From positions 1 through 64,000 of the forward strand of contig NZ_LMHT01000022.1 in the NCBI RefSeq assembly GCF_001429025.1: DNA of 64,000 nucleotides, written 5' to 3'. The notes under the pieces are model-generated. The model did not search any database. It was not told where the DNA came from and saw only the letters and a list, made by a program, of their open reading frames with translations. This stretch comes from Phenylobacterium sp. Root700 (GTDB lineage Bacteria; Pseudomonadota; Alphaproteobacteria; Caulobacterales; Caulobacteraceae). The position numbers were made by a program, and so were the translations under genes. Shown one piece after another: positions 36,267 to 45,499 of the stretch (positions within the stretch are counted from its first letter, which is position 1; each line of letters begins with the position of its first letter).

Positions 36267-37298
36267 ATGACCTCGTTCCTTCGTTCAGATCGGTCCCGTC
36301 CGGTCGCGGTTTGGTTGTTTGTCGTCGCCGCCCTGGTGCTGGCCATGATCGTGGTCGGGGGTGCGACGCGCCTCACCGACTCGGGCCTCTCGATCACCGA
36401 GTGGAAGCCCGTCACCGGGGCCTTGCCGCCGATGTCGGCCAAGGACTGGAACGACGAGTTCGCGCTGTACAAGGAGATCCCCCAGTACGCGCAGCTGAAC
36501 CAGGGCATGAGCCTGGATCAGTTCAAGACCATCTACTGGTGGGAGTGGAGCCACCGGCTGCTGGGCCGCCTGGTCGGCGCGGCCTTCGCCCTGCCGTTCG
36601 CCTACTTCCTTATTCGCCGTGAATTGCCCAAACGCCTGATCGTCCGCTGCGTCGGATTGTTCGCCCTGGGCGGCCTTCAGGGCGCGGTCGGCTGGTGGAT
36701 GGTGGCCAGCGGGCTGTCGGACCGGGTCTCGGTCGCCCCCGAGCGGCTGACGGTTCACCTAGGCCTGGCCTTCACCCTGCTGGGCGCCCTGGTCTGGACG
36801 GCGCTGGACGCCTGGAACGGCGCGCCGCGCCAGACGGTCCCTAGTCCCTGGTCGCGCCGGGCGTTGGCCTTGGTTGGCCTGATCTTCCTCCAGATTCTGC
36901 TGGGCGCGCTGGTGGCGGGCAACGACGCTGGGCTGGTTTACAACGACTGGCCGCTGATGAACGGGGCCCTGCTGCCCCAGGAATACGCCGGGGCCAACCT
37001 CTGGGCGACGATCGCTCACAGCCAGGGGGCGGTTCAGCTGCATCACCGGCTGGTGGCCTATTTGCTGACCGTGGTCGGAATCGCGGCGGCCTGGGGCGCG
37101 TCGCGCTCGCGCTACCTGCCGTTCGACGCCAAGGTCCTGGCCGTGACGGTCGGCGGCGCGATTGTGCTGCAGGCGATTCTCGGCGTGATCACCCTGGTCT
37201 TCGGCGTGCCGATCTGGCTGGGCATGGCCCACCAGATCGTCGCGGCGATTGTCCTGTCCCTGGCGGTCGCCTTCGCTTGGCGCGCTCGGCGACCCTGA
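36267..37298 (+). CDS. ctaA: Heme A synthase (COX15/CtaA)
   Basis: Oxidises heme O to heme A for cytochrome aa3 oxidase; inner-membrane protein of 343 aa with about eight helices. [21 protein letters not shown] at the N-terminus, [19 protein letters not shown] with heme-ligand His, and [16 protein letters not shown] plus [13 protein letters not shown] with the later His pair are visible. The [16 protein letters not shown] loop is typical. It converges on the PhoX-like gene, with the two stop codons one base apart. Confidence 0.95.
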   Translation: MTSFLRSDRSRPVAVWLFVVAALVLAMIVVGGATRLTDSGLSITEWKPVTGALPPMSAKDWNDEFALYKEIPQYAQLNQGMSLDQFKTIYWWEWSHRLLGRLVGAAFALPFAYFLIRRELPKRLIVRCVGLFALGGLQGAVGWWMVASGLSDRVSVAPERLTVHLGLAFTLLGALVWTALDAWNGAPRQTVPSPWSRRALALVGLIFLQILLGALVAGNDAGLVYNDWPLMNGALLPQEYAGANLWATIAHSQGAVQLHHRLVAYLLTVVGIAAAWGASRSRYLPFDAKVLAVTVGGAIVLQAILGVITLVFGVPIWLGMAHQIVAAIVLSLAVAFAWRARRP

Positions 37299-37299
37299 T

Positions 37300-38736
37300 C
37301 TAGGCCTTGAAGGCGCCCCAGGGGCCGGTGATCGCCAGCGTGCAGCCTGGGCTGTAGATGTTCACGAACAGGGTCGAACCGTCCGGCGAGAAGCAGACGC
37401 CGGCCAGCTCCGAGGTGCCGCGCACCTTGGCGCCGCCCAGCATCTGGGCGTTCCGGCCCAGGGCGTAGACCTGTCCCTGGGGCGTGATCCCGCGCAGATA
37501 GTTGGTGCCGCCGATCTTATCCTCGCAGGCCACGATATGGCCCCAGGGAGCGATGGCGATGTTGTCGGCCATTTCCATGAAGCGGGTGTCCGAGGGCTCG
37601 ACGAACAGCTGCAGGCGGCCGGGCTCGTCGACCTCGCCGGTCTGGCCCTCGTGCTCGCTCGGCACGTAACGCATCACCTGGCCGTGGTGCTTGGGACCGC
37701 CGCTGGTGCAGGTGAAATAGAGCTCATCCTTGCCGAAGAAGATGCCTTCGCCGCGGGCGAACCAGGAGGCGCCGGCCGCCTTGCCGCGCTGGCGCAGATC
37801 GTTGCCTGGGTTGTCGACACCGTCGAGGTCCACCCAGCGGACGCTCTTCCAGTCGCCCTGTTTCCAGGAGTCGGAATCCCAGTTACGCGGATCGCCGCCA
37901 TCGGTGACCGCCAGGGCCTGCAGGCGTCCGCCCTTGTGCAGGCGGCGGCGATCATTGGGCAGGTAACGGTAGAACAGGCCCTTACCGTCCACCTCGTCCT
38001 CGGTCATGTAGATGACGCCGGTGCGCGGATCGACCGCGCAAGCCTCATGCTTGAAGCGGCCCATGGCGGTGATCGGCAGCGGGTCGGCCAGGCCGCGCAG
38101 GCGGGACGGGACCTCGAACACCCAGCCGTGGTCCTTCTTGGCGGTCTGCCCCGCCTTGATGAGCGTCTCCTCGCAGGTCAGCCATGAGCCCCAGGGCGTT
38201 GGGCCCCCGGCGCAGTTGACGGCGGTTCCGGCCAGACTGAGGTGCTGTGACTTCAGCTCCCGGCTCTTCAGGTCGTAGATCAGGGTCGAGGTCCCGCCGC
38301 CCAGCGGCAGGCCCGCCAGGTCGGTGTCGTAGACGCGCGCGGCCGAGACCTTGGGCGCGAGCAGCCGGTCGGCGCCGTAGGCGGTGATCTGGAGATCGCG
38401 GGGCGGGGGGCTGATCTCGTGGTTGCGGACCAGGGCGACCTTATTGCGGCCGGCCGGGAAGCAACCCATGCCGTCCATCTTGCCCGGCGCGATGAGACCG
38501 TCGTCCATCCTGTCGCCGGCCTTGGAGATCACCTGATAGGAAAAGCCCTCCGGCAGATCGAAGACCTGGGCGGGGTCGAGCCGGAGCGGGCCATAGCCTG
38601 TGACTTCGCTGGCGTAACCGGGGTTGGAATAGCCGTCTGGCCCCGTCGTGATCTGGGCGTTGGCGTACCGCGAGAGGCCTGAGAAGGCGGCGGTGGCCGC
38701 GGCGGTGCGAAGGAACTGACGACGAGAACCGATCAT
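37300..38736 (-). CDS. Tat-exported PhoX-like protein (DUF839)
   Basis: A 478-aa protein starting with the Tat motif SRRQFLRTAAA. It resembles the PhoX/DUF839 beta-propeller family: NHEISPPP, GGTSTLIYD, GTAVNCAGGPTPWGSWLTCEET, GRFKHEACAVDP, VIYMTEDE and AGVCFSPDGSTLFVNIYSPG are conserved elements. PhoX enzymes are calcium-iron phosphatases; whether this member has phosphatase activity is not certain, as many DUF839 proteins are uncharacterised. ATG 38736 is chosen because the Tat signal starts there. Confidence 0.87.
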   Translation of the reverse strand: MIGSRRQFLRTAAATAAFSGLSRYANAQITTGPDGYSNPGYASEVTGYGPLRLDPAQVFDLPEGFSYQVISKAGDRMDDGLIAPGKMDGMGCFPAGRNKVALVRNHEISPPPRDLQITAYGADRLLAPKVSAARVYDTDLAGLPLGGGTSTLIYDLKSRELKSQHLSLAGTAVNCAGGPTPWGSWLTCEETLIKAGQTAKKDHGWVFEVPSRLRGLADPLPITAMGRFKHEACAVDPRTGVIYMTEDEVDGKGLFYRYLPNDRRRLHKGGRLQALAVTDGGDPRNWDSDSWKQGDWKSVRWVDLDGVDNPGNDLRQRGKAAGASWFARGEGIFFGKDELYFTCTSGGPKHHGQVMRYVPSEHEGQTGEVDEPGRLQLFVEPSDTRFMEMADNIAIAPWGHIVACEDKIGGTNYLRGITPQGQVYALGRNAQMLGGAKVRGTSELAGVCFSPDGSTLFVNIYSPGCTLAITGPWGAFKA

Positions 38737-38871
38737 GACTCTTTCCAGCTTGGCTTTGGCGTGCTGGCGGGACCATAGAAGCGGAACTGCTGCTTTGTGC
38801 GGTATCATAATACCGAAGGCTGGAAAGCCTTATCGCGTAACGATTTGCGGCATGTACGTTGCGTTTAAGTG

Positions 38872-38900
38872 TTGACAGGCGGGCTGTGGCTGCTTACTAG
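38872..38900 (+). promoter_or_regulatory. Sigma-70-type promoter of rplM-rpsI
   Basis: TTGACA (38872-38877), a 17-bp spacer and TACTAG (38895-38900), about 50 bp upstream of rplM. Spacing is ideal and the -35 box is a perfect consensus. A small CGGGAC/GTCCCG hairpin (38913-38930) lies in the predicted leader. Confidence 0.7.
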
Positions 38901-38951
38901 CCGCCCCTTCGTCGGGACCGTTTCGTCCCGCTAACTTACGGACCCGTTCCC

Positions 38952-39425
38952 ATGATGAAGACGACGGCTTCTTTGAAGCCCGCCGACGTCGAGAAGAAGT
39001 GGATCGTGATCGACGCAGAGAACGCCGTTGTCGGCCGCCTCGCTTCGTTCATCGCCATGCGTCTTCGCGGCAAGCACCGCCCTGACTACACCCCGCACGT
39101 CGATTGCGGCGACTTCGTCGTCGTGATCAACGCCGACAAGGTGAAGTTCACCGGCAAGAAGCTGACCGACAAGGTCTACTACTGGCACACCGGTCACCCG
39201 GGCGGCATCAAGGAACGCACCGCGGACAAGATCCTCGGCGGCAAGTACCCGGAACGCATCCTGGAAAAGGCCGTTGAGCGCATGCTGCCCAAGGAAAGCC
39301 CCTTGGCCCGTAAGCAAATGACCCACCTGCGTATCTACAATGTGGGTGAACATCCGCACCAGGCGCAGAACCCCGAAGTCATCGCGTTCGCCGACCTGAA
39401 CTCCAAGAACGTGCGGAGCAAGTAA
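38952..39425 (+). CDS. rplM: 50S ribosomal protein L13
   Basis: A structural large-subunit protein, 157 aa. [50 protein letters not shown] is broken here into [16 protein letters not shown] and [17 protein letters not shown], both diagnostic, followed by [21 protein letters not shown] 38952 and ATG 38955 are adjacent. It is followed 5 bp later by rpsI in the universal L13-S9 pair. Confidence 0.96.
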   Translation: MMKTTASLKPADVEKKWIVIDAENAVVGRLASFIAMRLRGKHRPDYTPHVDCGDFVVVINADKVKFTGKKLTDKVYYWHTGHPGGIKERTADKILGGKYPERILEKAVERMLPKESPLARKQMTHLRIYNVGEHPHQAQNPEVIAFADLNSKNVRSK

Positions 39426-39430
39426 GCCAG

Positions 39431-39901
39431 ATGTCCGAGACTCAAGGTTTCGAGGCCCTGCAAAGCCTCTCGTCCAACCCCGACGTCGCTCCGGCCGAGC
39501 CGAAGATCGACGCCCTGGGCCGCGCCTATGCCACCGGCAAGCGTAAGAACGCGATCGCCAAGGTCTGGATCAAGCCCGGTAAGGGCACGATCACGATCAA
39601 CGGCCGCGACCAGGAAGTCTATTTCGCGCGTCCCGTGCTGCGCATGATGATCGCTCAGCCGCTGCAGGTCACCGACCGCCTCGGCCAGTTCGATGTCATC
39701 ATCTCGGTCGAAGGCTCGGGCCTGTCGGGCCAAGCCGGCGCGATCCGTCACGGCCTGTCCAAGGCGCTCACCTACTACGAACCGGCCCTGCGCCCGGTCC
39801 TGAAGCCGCACGGCTTCCTGACCCGCGATAGCCGTATCGTTGAGCGTAAGAAGTACGGCAAGGCGAAAGCCCGACGCAGCTTCCAGTTCTCGAAGCGCTA
39901 A
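39431..39901 (+). CDS. rpsI: 30S ribosomal protein S9
   Basis: A small-subunit protein contacting P-site tRNA by its C-terminal tail; 156 aa. [18 protein letters not shown] is the family N-core, [17 protein letters not shown] the middle, and the tail RRSFQFSKR ends in the conserved Arg. The first ~30 residues are an alphaproteobacterial extension. Two hairpins follow the stop. Confidence 0.97.
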   Translation: MSETQGFEALQSLSSNPDVAPAEPKIDALGRAYATGKRKNAIAKVWIKPGKGTITINGRDQEVYFARPVLRMMIAQPLQVTDRLGQFDVIISVEGSGLSGQAGAIRHGLSKALTYYEPALRPVLKPHGFLTRDSRIVERKKYGKAKARRSFQFSKR

Positions 39902-39928
39902 CCCGCTCACGCGAACTCGCGTTTGGAG

Positions 39929-39957
39929 GGGCGCTTCGGGCAACCGAAGCGCCCTTT
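39929..39957 (+). terminator. Rho-independent terminator after rpsI
   Basis: An 11-bp perfect stem GGGCGCTTCGG / CCGAAGCGCCC with a 4-base loop, followed by TTT. A smaller perfect palindrome ACGCGA-AC-TCGCGT (39909-39922) lies between it and the stop codon. Confidence 0.8.
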
Positions 39958-39992
39958 CTCATATCCGGTCGACAGTTTTCAGGACCCGCACC

Positions 39993-40970
39993 ATGTCCCA
40001 CACCGTGTTCATCGATGGCGAAGCCGGCACCACGGGCTTGCAGATTCGTCAGCGCCTGGAAGGCCGCAAGGATCTCGAGGTCGTCTCGATCGATCCCGCC
40101 AAGCGCAAGGACGTCGATGCGCGCGCCGAGCTGCTGAACAGCGTCGACGCGGTGATCCTGTGCCTGCCCGACGATGCGGCCAAGGAGGCCGTCGGCCTGA
40201 TCTCGTCCAACAGCGTGCGGGTGATCGACGCCTCGACCGCCTATCGGACCGCGTCCGGCTGGACCTACGGCTTCGCCGAGATGGACCGTGATCAGCGCGC
40301 GGCCATCGCCTCGTCGACCCGGGTCAGCAATCCTGGCTGCTATCCGACCGGCTTCATCGGCCTGGTGCGTCCGCTGGTGACGGCCGAACTGATCCCCAGC
40401 GACTGGCCGCTGACGCTCAACGCGATCTCCGGCTACACCGGGGGCGGGAAGGGGCTGATCGCTGAGTTCGAGGCGCCTGCGCCGGAAACCAGCAGCGACG
40501 CCTTCCGCATCTACGGCCTGCCGCTGCAGCACAAGCACATCGGCGAGATGCAGGCGCATGGCGGGCTGGATCATCCGCCGCTGTTCGCGCCCGCCGTCGG
40601 CCGCTACGCCCAAGGCATGATCGTCGAGGTGCCGCTGCAACTCTGGGCGCTGCCCGGCAAGCCGCGCCCCGCCGACCTGCGCGAGGCGTTGGCCAAGGCC
40701 TATGCGCGTGAAGCCTTCGTCGAAGTGGCCAGCGCCGAGGAATGCACGGCGCTGCAAAAGGCGCGGGCGGGCGCGGCCGGCTACAACGCCGACCTCGATC
40801 CCGAAGCGCTGAACGGCACCAATCGCATGAAGCTCTATGTCTTTGGCAACGAGGAACGCCAGCAGGCGCGCCTGGTGGCGGTGCTGGACAACCTTGGCAA
40901 GGGCGCGTCGGGGGCCGCGGTGCAGAACCTCAACATCATGCTGGGCCTGCCTGAGACGGCGGGGCTGTGA
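39993..40970 (+). CDS. argC: N-acetyl-gamma-glutamyl-phosphate reductase (type 2)
   Basis: An NADPH-dependent third step of arginine synthesis; 325 aa. FIDGEAGTTGLQIRQRLEG is the nucleotide-binding start of the shorter ArgC type 2, and the catalytic Cys is in SNPGCYPTGF. GYTGGGKGLIAEFE and PLQHKHIGEMQAH with the active-site His region follow. ATG 39993 fits; an upstream extension would run back through the terminator. The stop overlaps the GTG of the acetyltransferase gene. Confidence 0.94.
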   Translation: MSHTVFIDGEAGTTGLQIRQRLEGRKDLEVVSIDPAKRKDVDARAELLNSVDAVILCLPDDAAKEAVGLISSNSVRVIDASTAYRTASGWTYGFAEMDRDQRAAIASSTRVSNPGCYPTGFIGLVRPLVTAELIPSDWPLTLNAISGYTGGGKGLIAEFEAPAPETSSDAFRIYGLPLQHKHIGEMQAHGGLDHPPLFAPAVGRYAQGMIVEVPLQLWALPGKPRPADLREALAKAYAREAFVEVASAEECTALQKARAGAAGYNADLDPEALNGTNRMKLYVFGNEERQQARLVAVLDNLGKGASGAAVQNLNIMLGLPETAGL

Positions 40971-41407
40971 TCCTGCGCCGGGCGAGCCTGGACGACGCAG
41001 GCGCCATCGCCCGACTGCACCGCCTGACCATGCGGGAATCGTTGCCGTTCCTGCCGGAACTCCACACCGCCGAGGAAGACCTGTGGTTCTTCCGCGAGCG
41101 ATTGATGGTCGAGAACGAGGTCTGGGTTTCCGAGAGCGACGGGGAAATCTCCGGCTATGTCGCCTTCAAGCCCGGCTGGGTCAGCCACCTCTATGTCCAC
41201 CCGCAGCACCAGGGACGACGGATCGGGGACGCCTTGCTCGCCAAGGCCCTGGAGGATGGCGAGGCGCGCGAGCTCTGGACCTTCCAGCAGAACGCCCGGG
41301 CGCGGGCGTTCTATGAGGCGCGGGGGTTCACCATGGTCAAACTGACCGACGGCGCCGACAACGAAGAGAAGACGCCGGACGCGCTTTACGCCTGGGCAGG
41401 CCGCTAG
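40967..41407 (+). CDS. GNAT family N-acetyltransferase
   Basis: A 146-aa acetyltransferase. The acetyl-CoA site is SHLYVHPQHQGRRIGDALLAKA (Q/R-x-x-G-x-G/A type), and LWTFQQNARARAFYEARGF is the usual C-terminal motif. GTG start overlapping argC by 4 bp suggests co-expression, but the substrate cannot be predicted; the link to arginine synthesis is only positional. Confidence 0.85.
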   Translation: MILRRASLDDAGAIARLHRLTMRESLPFLPELHTAEEDLWFFRERLMVENEVWVSESDGEISGYVAFKPGWVSHLYVHPQHQGRRIGDALLAKALEDGEARELWTFQQNARARAFYEARGFTMVKLTDGADNEEKTPDALYAWAGR

Positions 41408-41445
41408 GCTTGCATCCAAGGCCCGAGAGGAGTCGTATCTCGGAC

Positions 41446-41928
41446 ATGAGCAAGATCGACCGCCGCGCCTTCCTGATGGGCTCCGCCCTGGCCGTCACGC
41501 CGATGACCGCCTTCGCCGCCGATGATCCCTACGCCGCCTCGCCGTGGCGTAAGATCACCGACGCGCAGTGGAAGAAGCGGCTGGATGTCGCGACCTACAA
41601 CGTCCTACGCCATGAGGCGACGGAGATGGCCGGCACCAGCCCGCTGAACAAGGAGAAGCGGCGAGGGACCTTTGTCTGCGCCGGCTGCGCCCTGCCGCTG
41701 TTCAAGTCCGATTGGAAGTTTGAGAGCGGGACGGGGTGGCCCAGCTTCTACACCGCCATCAAGGGCGCGATGGGCAAGAAGACCGATTTCGCCATCGGGG
41801 CGCCCCGCACCGAGTACCACTGCGCCCGTTGCCTGGGTCACCAGGGCCACGTCTTCCCCGACGGCCCGCCTCCTACGGGCCTACGCTACTGCAACAACGG
41901 CGACGCGTTGCGGTTCGTGCCGGCCTGA
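41446..41928 (+). CDS. msrB: Tat-exported methionine-R-sulfoxide reductase B
   Basis: Reduces Met-R-sulfoxide; 160 aa. It begins with a twin-arginine-type signal (DRRAFLMGSALAVTPMTAFAA, shown by R-R-x-F-L), so it should act in the periplasm. The MsrB domain has two zinc CxxC pairs (CAGC, CARC), SGTGWPSFY, HVFPDG, and the catalytic Cys in GLRYCNNGDALRF, where family members usually have YCxNSAALxF. The Asn-Gly-Asp variation near the active Cys is slightly unusual. ATG 41446 has GAGAGGAG upstream. Confidence 0.9.
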   Translation: MSKIDRRAFLMGSALAVTPMTAFAADDPYAASPWRKITDAQWKKRLDVATYNVLRHEATEMAGTSPLNKEKRRGTFVCAGCALPLFKSDWKFESGTGWPSFYTAIKGAMGKKTDFAIGAPRTEYHCARCLGHQGHVFPDGPPPTGLRYCNNGDALRFVPA

Positions 41929-41944
41929 TAAAGGCGAGGGAGAT

Positions 41945-42898
41945 TCACTTCGCCTGCGGGCTTGGCGGGGCGAGCGCGGCCAGGACGTGATCGACGGCCC
42001 GCAGCACCGCGCCGTTGTGCTCAAGACCAAGCAGGTTGGCGTGTTCAGCCTCCGCGACGTTTTCGTAGTAGCCGGCGCGGGAGGCCCGTTCGGGCGCTCG
42101 GCGGGCGATGTTCCATTCGCCCATGCGGGCGGCGTCGCCGGCGGTGACGACGGCCACGGGCCATTGCCGATCCAGGCTCACCTTCCCAGCCTGGATCGAT
42201 CCCTGATCCCAGGCGAGGACCTCGGCCGCAGCGGTGCGCGCATGGCGGCCGGAGACGAAGGCGTGACGCTTCTCAGCCTGGCCTTGTGGTGGAAGACCGA
42301 TGCGGTCGCCCCAATAGTAGGCGACGGGGGTCAGGCCAAGAGAGCCGGCGGCGGCGGTCGCACGGGCCACGTTGCGCACGCGGCTGAGGAACGGCTGGGC
42401 GCGCGGATCGCTGGTCATTTCCGGCGTCGTGGCTTCCAGCAGCACTAGGCCGGCGACCTGATCGGGGTGCTGGCCGGCGAACAGCCGGATGTGCTGGCCG
42501 CCCATCGAGTGGGCCATCAGGATGAAGGGGCCGCGTTCACCCGACGCCTCGATCAGCTTGGCGAGGTCGGCGGCGATGGCGGCGCTGTTACGGGGCCCTG
42601 GGCCAGGATCGGAAAAGCCCATGCCAGCCCGGTCATAGGCGCAGGAGCGAACGCCCTTCGCCGTCAGTCCCTGCTGGATGGCGGCGAAGTCGGCGGCCAG
42701 GCCCCAGGCGCCGGCCTCCATCCAGACCACTGGCTTGTCGGACTTCGGGCCGTCGCAGACCAGCCGCAGCTTGCGCCCGCCGATGTCGACGAAACGCCCG
42801 CTGGGCTCGAAGCGGCCCGACAAGGCCACGACCGCGAAGCCCGCGCCGATCCATACGGCGAGCAGGACGGCGAGGCCGCCAATCAGCAATTTGAGCAT
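41945..42898 (-). CDS. Membrane-anchored alpha/beta hydrolase
   Basis: A 317-aa protein with one N-terminal transmembrane helix (about 5-27) and an alpha/beta hydrolase domain. WMEAGAWGLAADF is the oxyanion-hole region, the nucleophile Ser is in MAHSMGGQHIRLFA, and the C-terminal EAEHANLLGLEH may supply the catalytic His. It follows phaC by 22 bp and may be co-transcribed, but it lacks features of a PHA depolymerase that I recognise. Substrate unknown. Confidence 0.85.
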   Translation of the reverse strand: MLKLLIGGLAVLLAVWIGAGFAVVALSGRFEPSGRFVDIGGRKLRLVCDGPKSDKPVVWMEAGAWGLAADFAAIQQGLTAKGVRSCAYDRAGMGFSDPGPGPRNSAAIAADLAKLIEASGERGPFILMAHSMGGQHIRLFAGQHPDQVAGLVLLEATTPEMTSDPRAQPFLSRVRNVARATAAAGSLGLTPVAYYWGDRIGLPPQGQAEKRHAFVSGRHARTAAAEVLAWDQGSIQAGKVSLDRQWPVAVVTAGDAARMGEWNIARRAPERASRAGYYENVAEAEHANLLGLEHNGAVLRAVDHVLAALAPPSPQAK

Positions 42899-42920
42899 CT
42901 ATCCCCCAGGGAGCGGTCGC

Positions 42921-44879
42921 TTACGACTTCACCTTCACATAGGAACCGGGCGCGTCCTCGATAGGCTTGAACTTGCCGTTCGCCGGATCGCGGGCCGGGA
43001 CGAGACCGCCGGACTTCTCCCGCAGCCAGGTAGCCCAGTGCGGCCACCAGGAGCCCGCCGTTTCCTTGGCGCCCTCCATCCACTGTTCGACGGAGCCGGG
43101 GAGGTCGGTGTTGGTCCAGTGCTGGTACTTGTTGGCGACCGGGGCGTTGATCACGCCGGCGATGTGCCCCGACCCCGCGAGGGTGAAGGTCACGGGGCCG
43201 CCGAACAGCCGCGCGCCGCGATAGACCGATCGCGCCGGGGCGATGTGGTCTTCCTTCGACGACTGCACGTAGACCGGGGTCTTCACGGTCGCCAGGTCGA
43301 GCTTGATATTGTCGAGAACCAGCTCGCCCTTCGCGAGGGCGTTCTCGCCGTAGAACTTGCGTAGATAGAACAGGTGCAGCGCCTTGGGCATGCGCGTCTG
43401 GTCGGAGTTCCAGAACAGCAGGTCGAAGGGCTTGGGCTCCTTGCCCATCAGATAGTTGTTCACGAAGAACGACCAGATCAGATCGTTGGCGCGCAGCGAG
43501 TTGAAGGTCTCGGCCATGGCCTGGCCCGACAGCACCCCGCCGGCCGCGTCCATCTGCTTCTCGAGATCGCCCAGCCAGTCTTCATTGGTGAACAGCAGCA
43601 GGTCGCCGGCCTCGGCGAAGTCCTGCTGGGCCGCGAAGAAGGTCGCCGAGGCGATCCGCTTGTCGTTCTTGGCCGCCATGTGGGCCAGCGTGGAGGAGAG
43701 CAGGGTGCCGCCGATGCAGTAGCCGACGGTGTTTACGCGATCGACGCCGGCCTGGGTCATGGCCGCCTCGGTCGCGGCGTAGATGCCATCGAGCATGTAG
43801 TCCTCGAAGGTCTTGGCGGCCATGGCGACGTCGGGATTGACCCACGAGGCCACGAAGACCGTGAAGCCCTGGTCCGCCAGCCAGCGGATCATCGAATTTT
43901 CCGGCCGCAGATCGAGGATGTAGAACTTGTTGATCCAGGGCGGGAAGATCAGCAGCGGGATCTCGTGGACCTGTTCGGTCGTCGGGTTGAATTGCAGCAG
44001 CTGGAGCACGTCGTTCTGGAACACGACCTTGCCCGGCGCGGTGGCGACGTTCTCGCCGATCTTGAACATCTGATAGTCGGTCTGGCTGATCGCCAGCTGA
44101 CCGCCGCCGCGCGTCAGGTCGTCGGCGAAGTTCTCCATGCCCTTCAGCAGCGAGGCGCCTTGGGTCTGCATGGCTTCGCGCAGGGCGGCCGGATTGGAGA
44201 CCAGGAAGTTCGACGGCGAGAAGGCGTCGGTGAGCATCTTCATGAAGAACTCGACCCGGCGCTTGGCCATCGGATCGACGTCCTCGACCTGGGAAACCAG
44301 CGCGTTCAGCCAGTTCGAGGTCAGCAGGTAGGATTGCTTGATCACGTCGAAGACCGGGTTTTCGGCCCAGTCGGGATCGTTGAACCGCTTGTCGCCCTTG
44401 GCGGGGCTGACCACGGGCTCGACCGTTTCGCCCCCGGCGCGGCGGGCGGCCGATTGCCAGAGCTCCAGATATTGTTGGAACAGGTCGGCCTGGGCGCGGA
44501 CCATCCGGTCGGGCTGACTGGCCAGCCGACCCATGACGTCGGTGAGGGCGGGGGCGACGTGGAAGGGATCGGGTTGCAGGGCGGCCGGACGTTCGGCCTG
44601 GCGCAGGGCGGCCTCGGCGATCGCGCCCTGGGCGGTCAGCGCCGCGCGGGCCAGATTCGCCGACAACTTCTCCATCATGTCGCGTTGGTCAGCGCTCAGG
44701 TGGTCCAGCCTCGCGGAGGTGGTCTCGCCGTTCCGCGGCGGTTCGGGGGGCGGAGCGGCCTCGAAAGCTGCGGCTTTGGCGGCGGTTTCAGCCTTATTGG
44801 CCTTGGAAACAGCCTTGTCGGCGGCCTTGGCCTTCTTTTTTCCCTTGGCCTTGGTAGGCGTCGACGGTTGTACGCTCAT
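42921..44879 (-). CDS. phaC: Class I polyhydroxyalkanoate synthase
   Basis: Polymerises 3-hydroxyacyl-CoA into storage granules. 652 aa, slightly long for class I (~590) because of an N-terminal Lys/Ala-rich extension of about 50 residues (TKAKGKKKAKAADKAVSKA). The lipase-like box GYCIGGT carries the catalytic Cys; SSKEDHIAP and GSGHIAGVINAP supply Asp and His. PPWINKFYILDLRPENS is also conserved. phaA, phaB and phasin genes are not nearby. It is divergent from the small lipoprotein gene. Confidence 0.95.
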   Translation of the reverse strand: MSVQPSTPTKAKGKKKAKAADKAVSKANKAETAAKAAAFEAAPPPEPPRNGETTSARLDHLSADQRDMMEKLSANLARAALTAQGAIAEAALRQAERPAALQPDPFHVAPALTDVMGRLASQPDRMVRAQADLFQQYLELWQSAARRAGGETVEPVVSPAKGDKRFNDPDWAENPVFDVIKQSYLLTSNWLNALVSQVEDVDPMAKRRVEFFMKMLTDAFSPSNFLVSNPAALREAMQTQGASLLKGMENFADDLTRGGGQLAISQTDYQMFKIGENVATAPGKVVFQNDVLQLLQFNPTTEQVHEIPLLIFPPWINKFYILDLRPENSMIRWLADQGFTVFVASWVNPDVAMAAKTFEDYMLDGIYAATEAAMTQAGVDRVNTVGYCIGGTLLSSTLAHMAAKNDKRIASATFFAAQQDFAEAGDLLLFTNEDWLGDLEKQMDAAGGVLSGQAMAETFNSLRANDLIWSFFVNNYLMGKEPKPFDLLFWNSDQTRMPKALHLFYLRKFYGENALAKGELVLDNIKLDLATVKTPVYVQSSKEDHIAPARSVYRGARLFGGPVTFTLAGSGHIAGVINAPVANKYQHWTNTDLPGSVEQWMEGAKETAGSWWPHWATWLREKSGGLVPARDPANGKFKPIEDAPGSYVKVKS

Positions 44880-44956
44880 CGCTCAACTTCCTCCCACACG
44901 CGCTTCCTTGAGGCTTTGGGGCGCTCGCGCCCTTTCACCTGAGGCGATCATGGCAT

Positions 44957-45436
44957 ATGACCTGGGTGAATATGAACGCGCCGCTTCGACTTTTCGCAAA
45001 AGCGCCATTCGGGGCCTCCGCTCGGGGGCTGCTGGCCTGTGTCTGCCTGGGGGCGCTGCTGGCTGGCTGCGCGACCTCCAACCCGTTTGCGACTGTCCCG
45101 GTGGATCCGGCCTCGCCGGTGGCGGCCGACGTGGCGCGCATGGCGCGAACCGGCACGGACTATCCGACCTTCGCCGACATTCCGCCGCTCCCCACCGATC
45201 AGCGACCGATCGCGCAATGGGGCAAGGAAGCCGACAAGCTCGAGACCGCCAGCGCCGATCTGGAGCGGAAGACCGCGGCCAACACCTGGACGCTGGACGG
45301 CACCGAGCGGTTCCAGGCGCGGGCCCAGGCCGAGGCCGGACCCGACAACACCGGCGCAGCCTCCAGCACAGCAGCCACCGAGGCCTTCGCGCGGCAGCTC
45401 CGGGAACGAGCTACGCCGCCTCCGTCGCCCAGATAA
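44957..45436 (+). CDS. Small lipoprotein of unknown function
   Basis: A 159-aa protein (or 154 aa from ATG 44972). The signal peptide ends in the lipobox LLAGCAT. The mature part is TDYPTFADIPPLPTDQRPIAQW then a predicted helix, with an Ala/Thr-rich tail. I recognise no domain. It is divergent from phaC and 63 bp upstream of the aminotransferase gene. Confidence 0.7.
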   Translation: MTWVNMNAPLRLFAKAPFGASARGLLACVCLGALLAGCATSNPFATVPVDPASPVAADVARMARTGTDYPTFADIPPLPTDQRPIAQWGKEADKLETASADLERKTAANTWTLDGTERFQARAQAEAGPDNTGAASSTAATEAFARQLRERATPPPSPR

Positions 45437-45499
45437 GAGGCAGGCGGGGGCATAAATGACCTTGAACCTGCTTGGCTGCGCCCCTGACGGGGGCTATCC

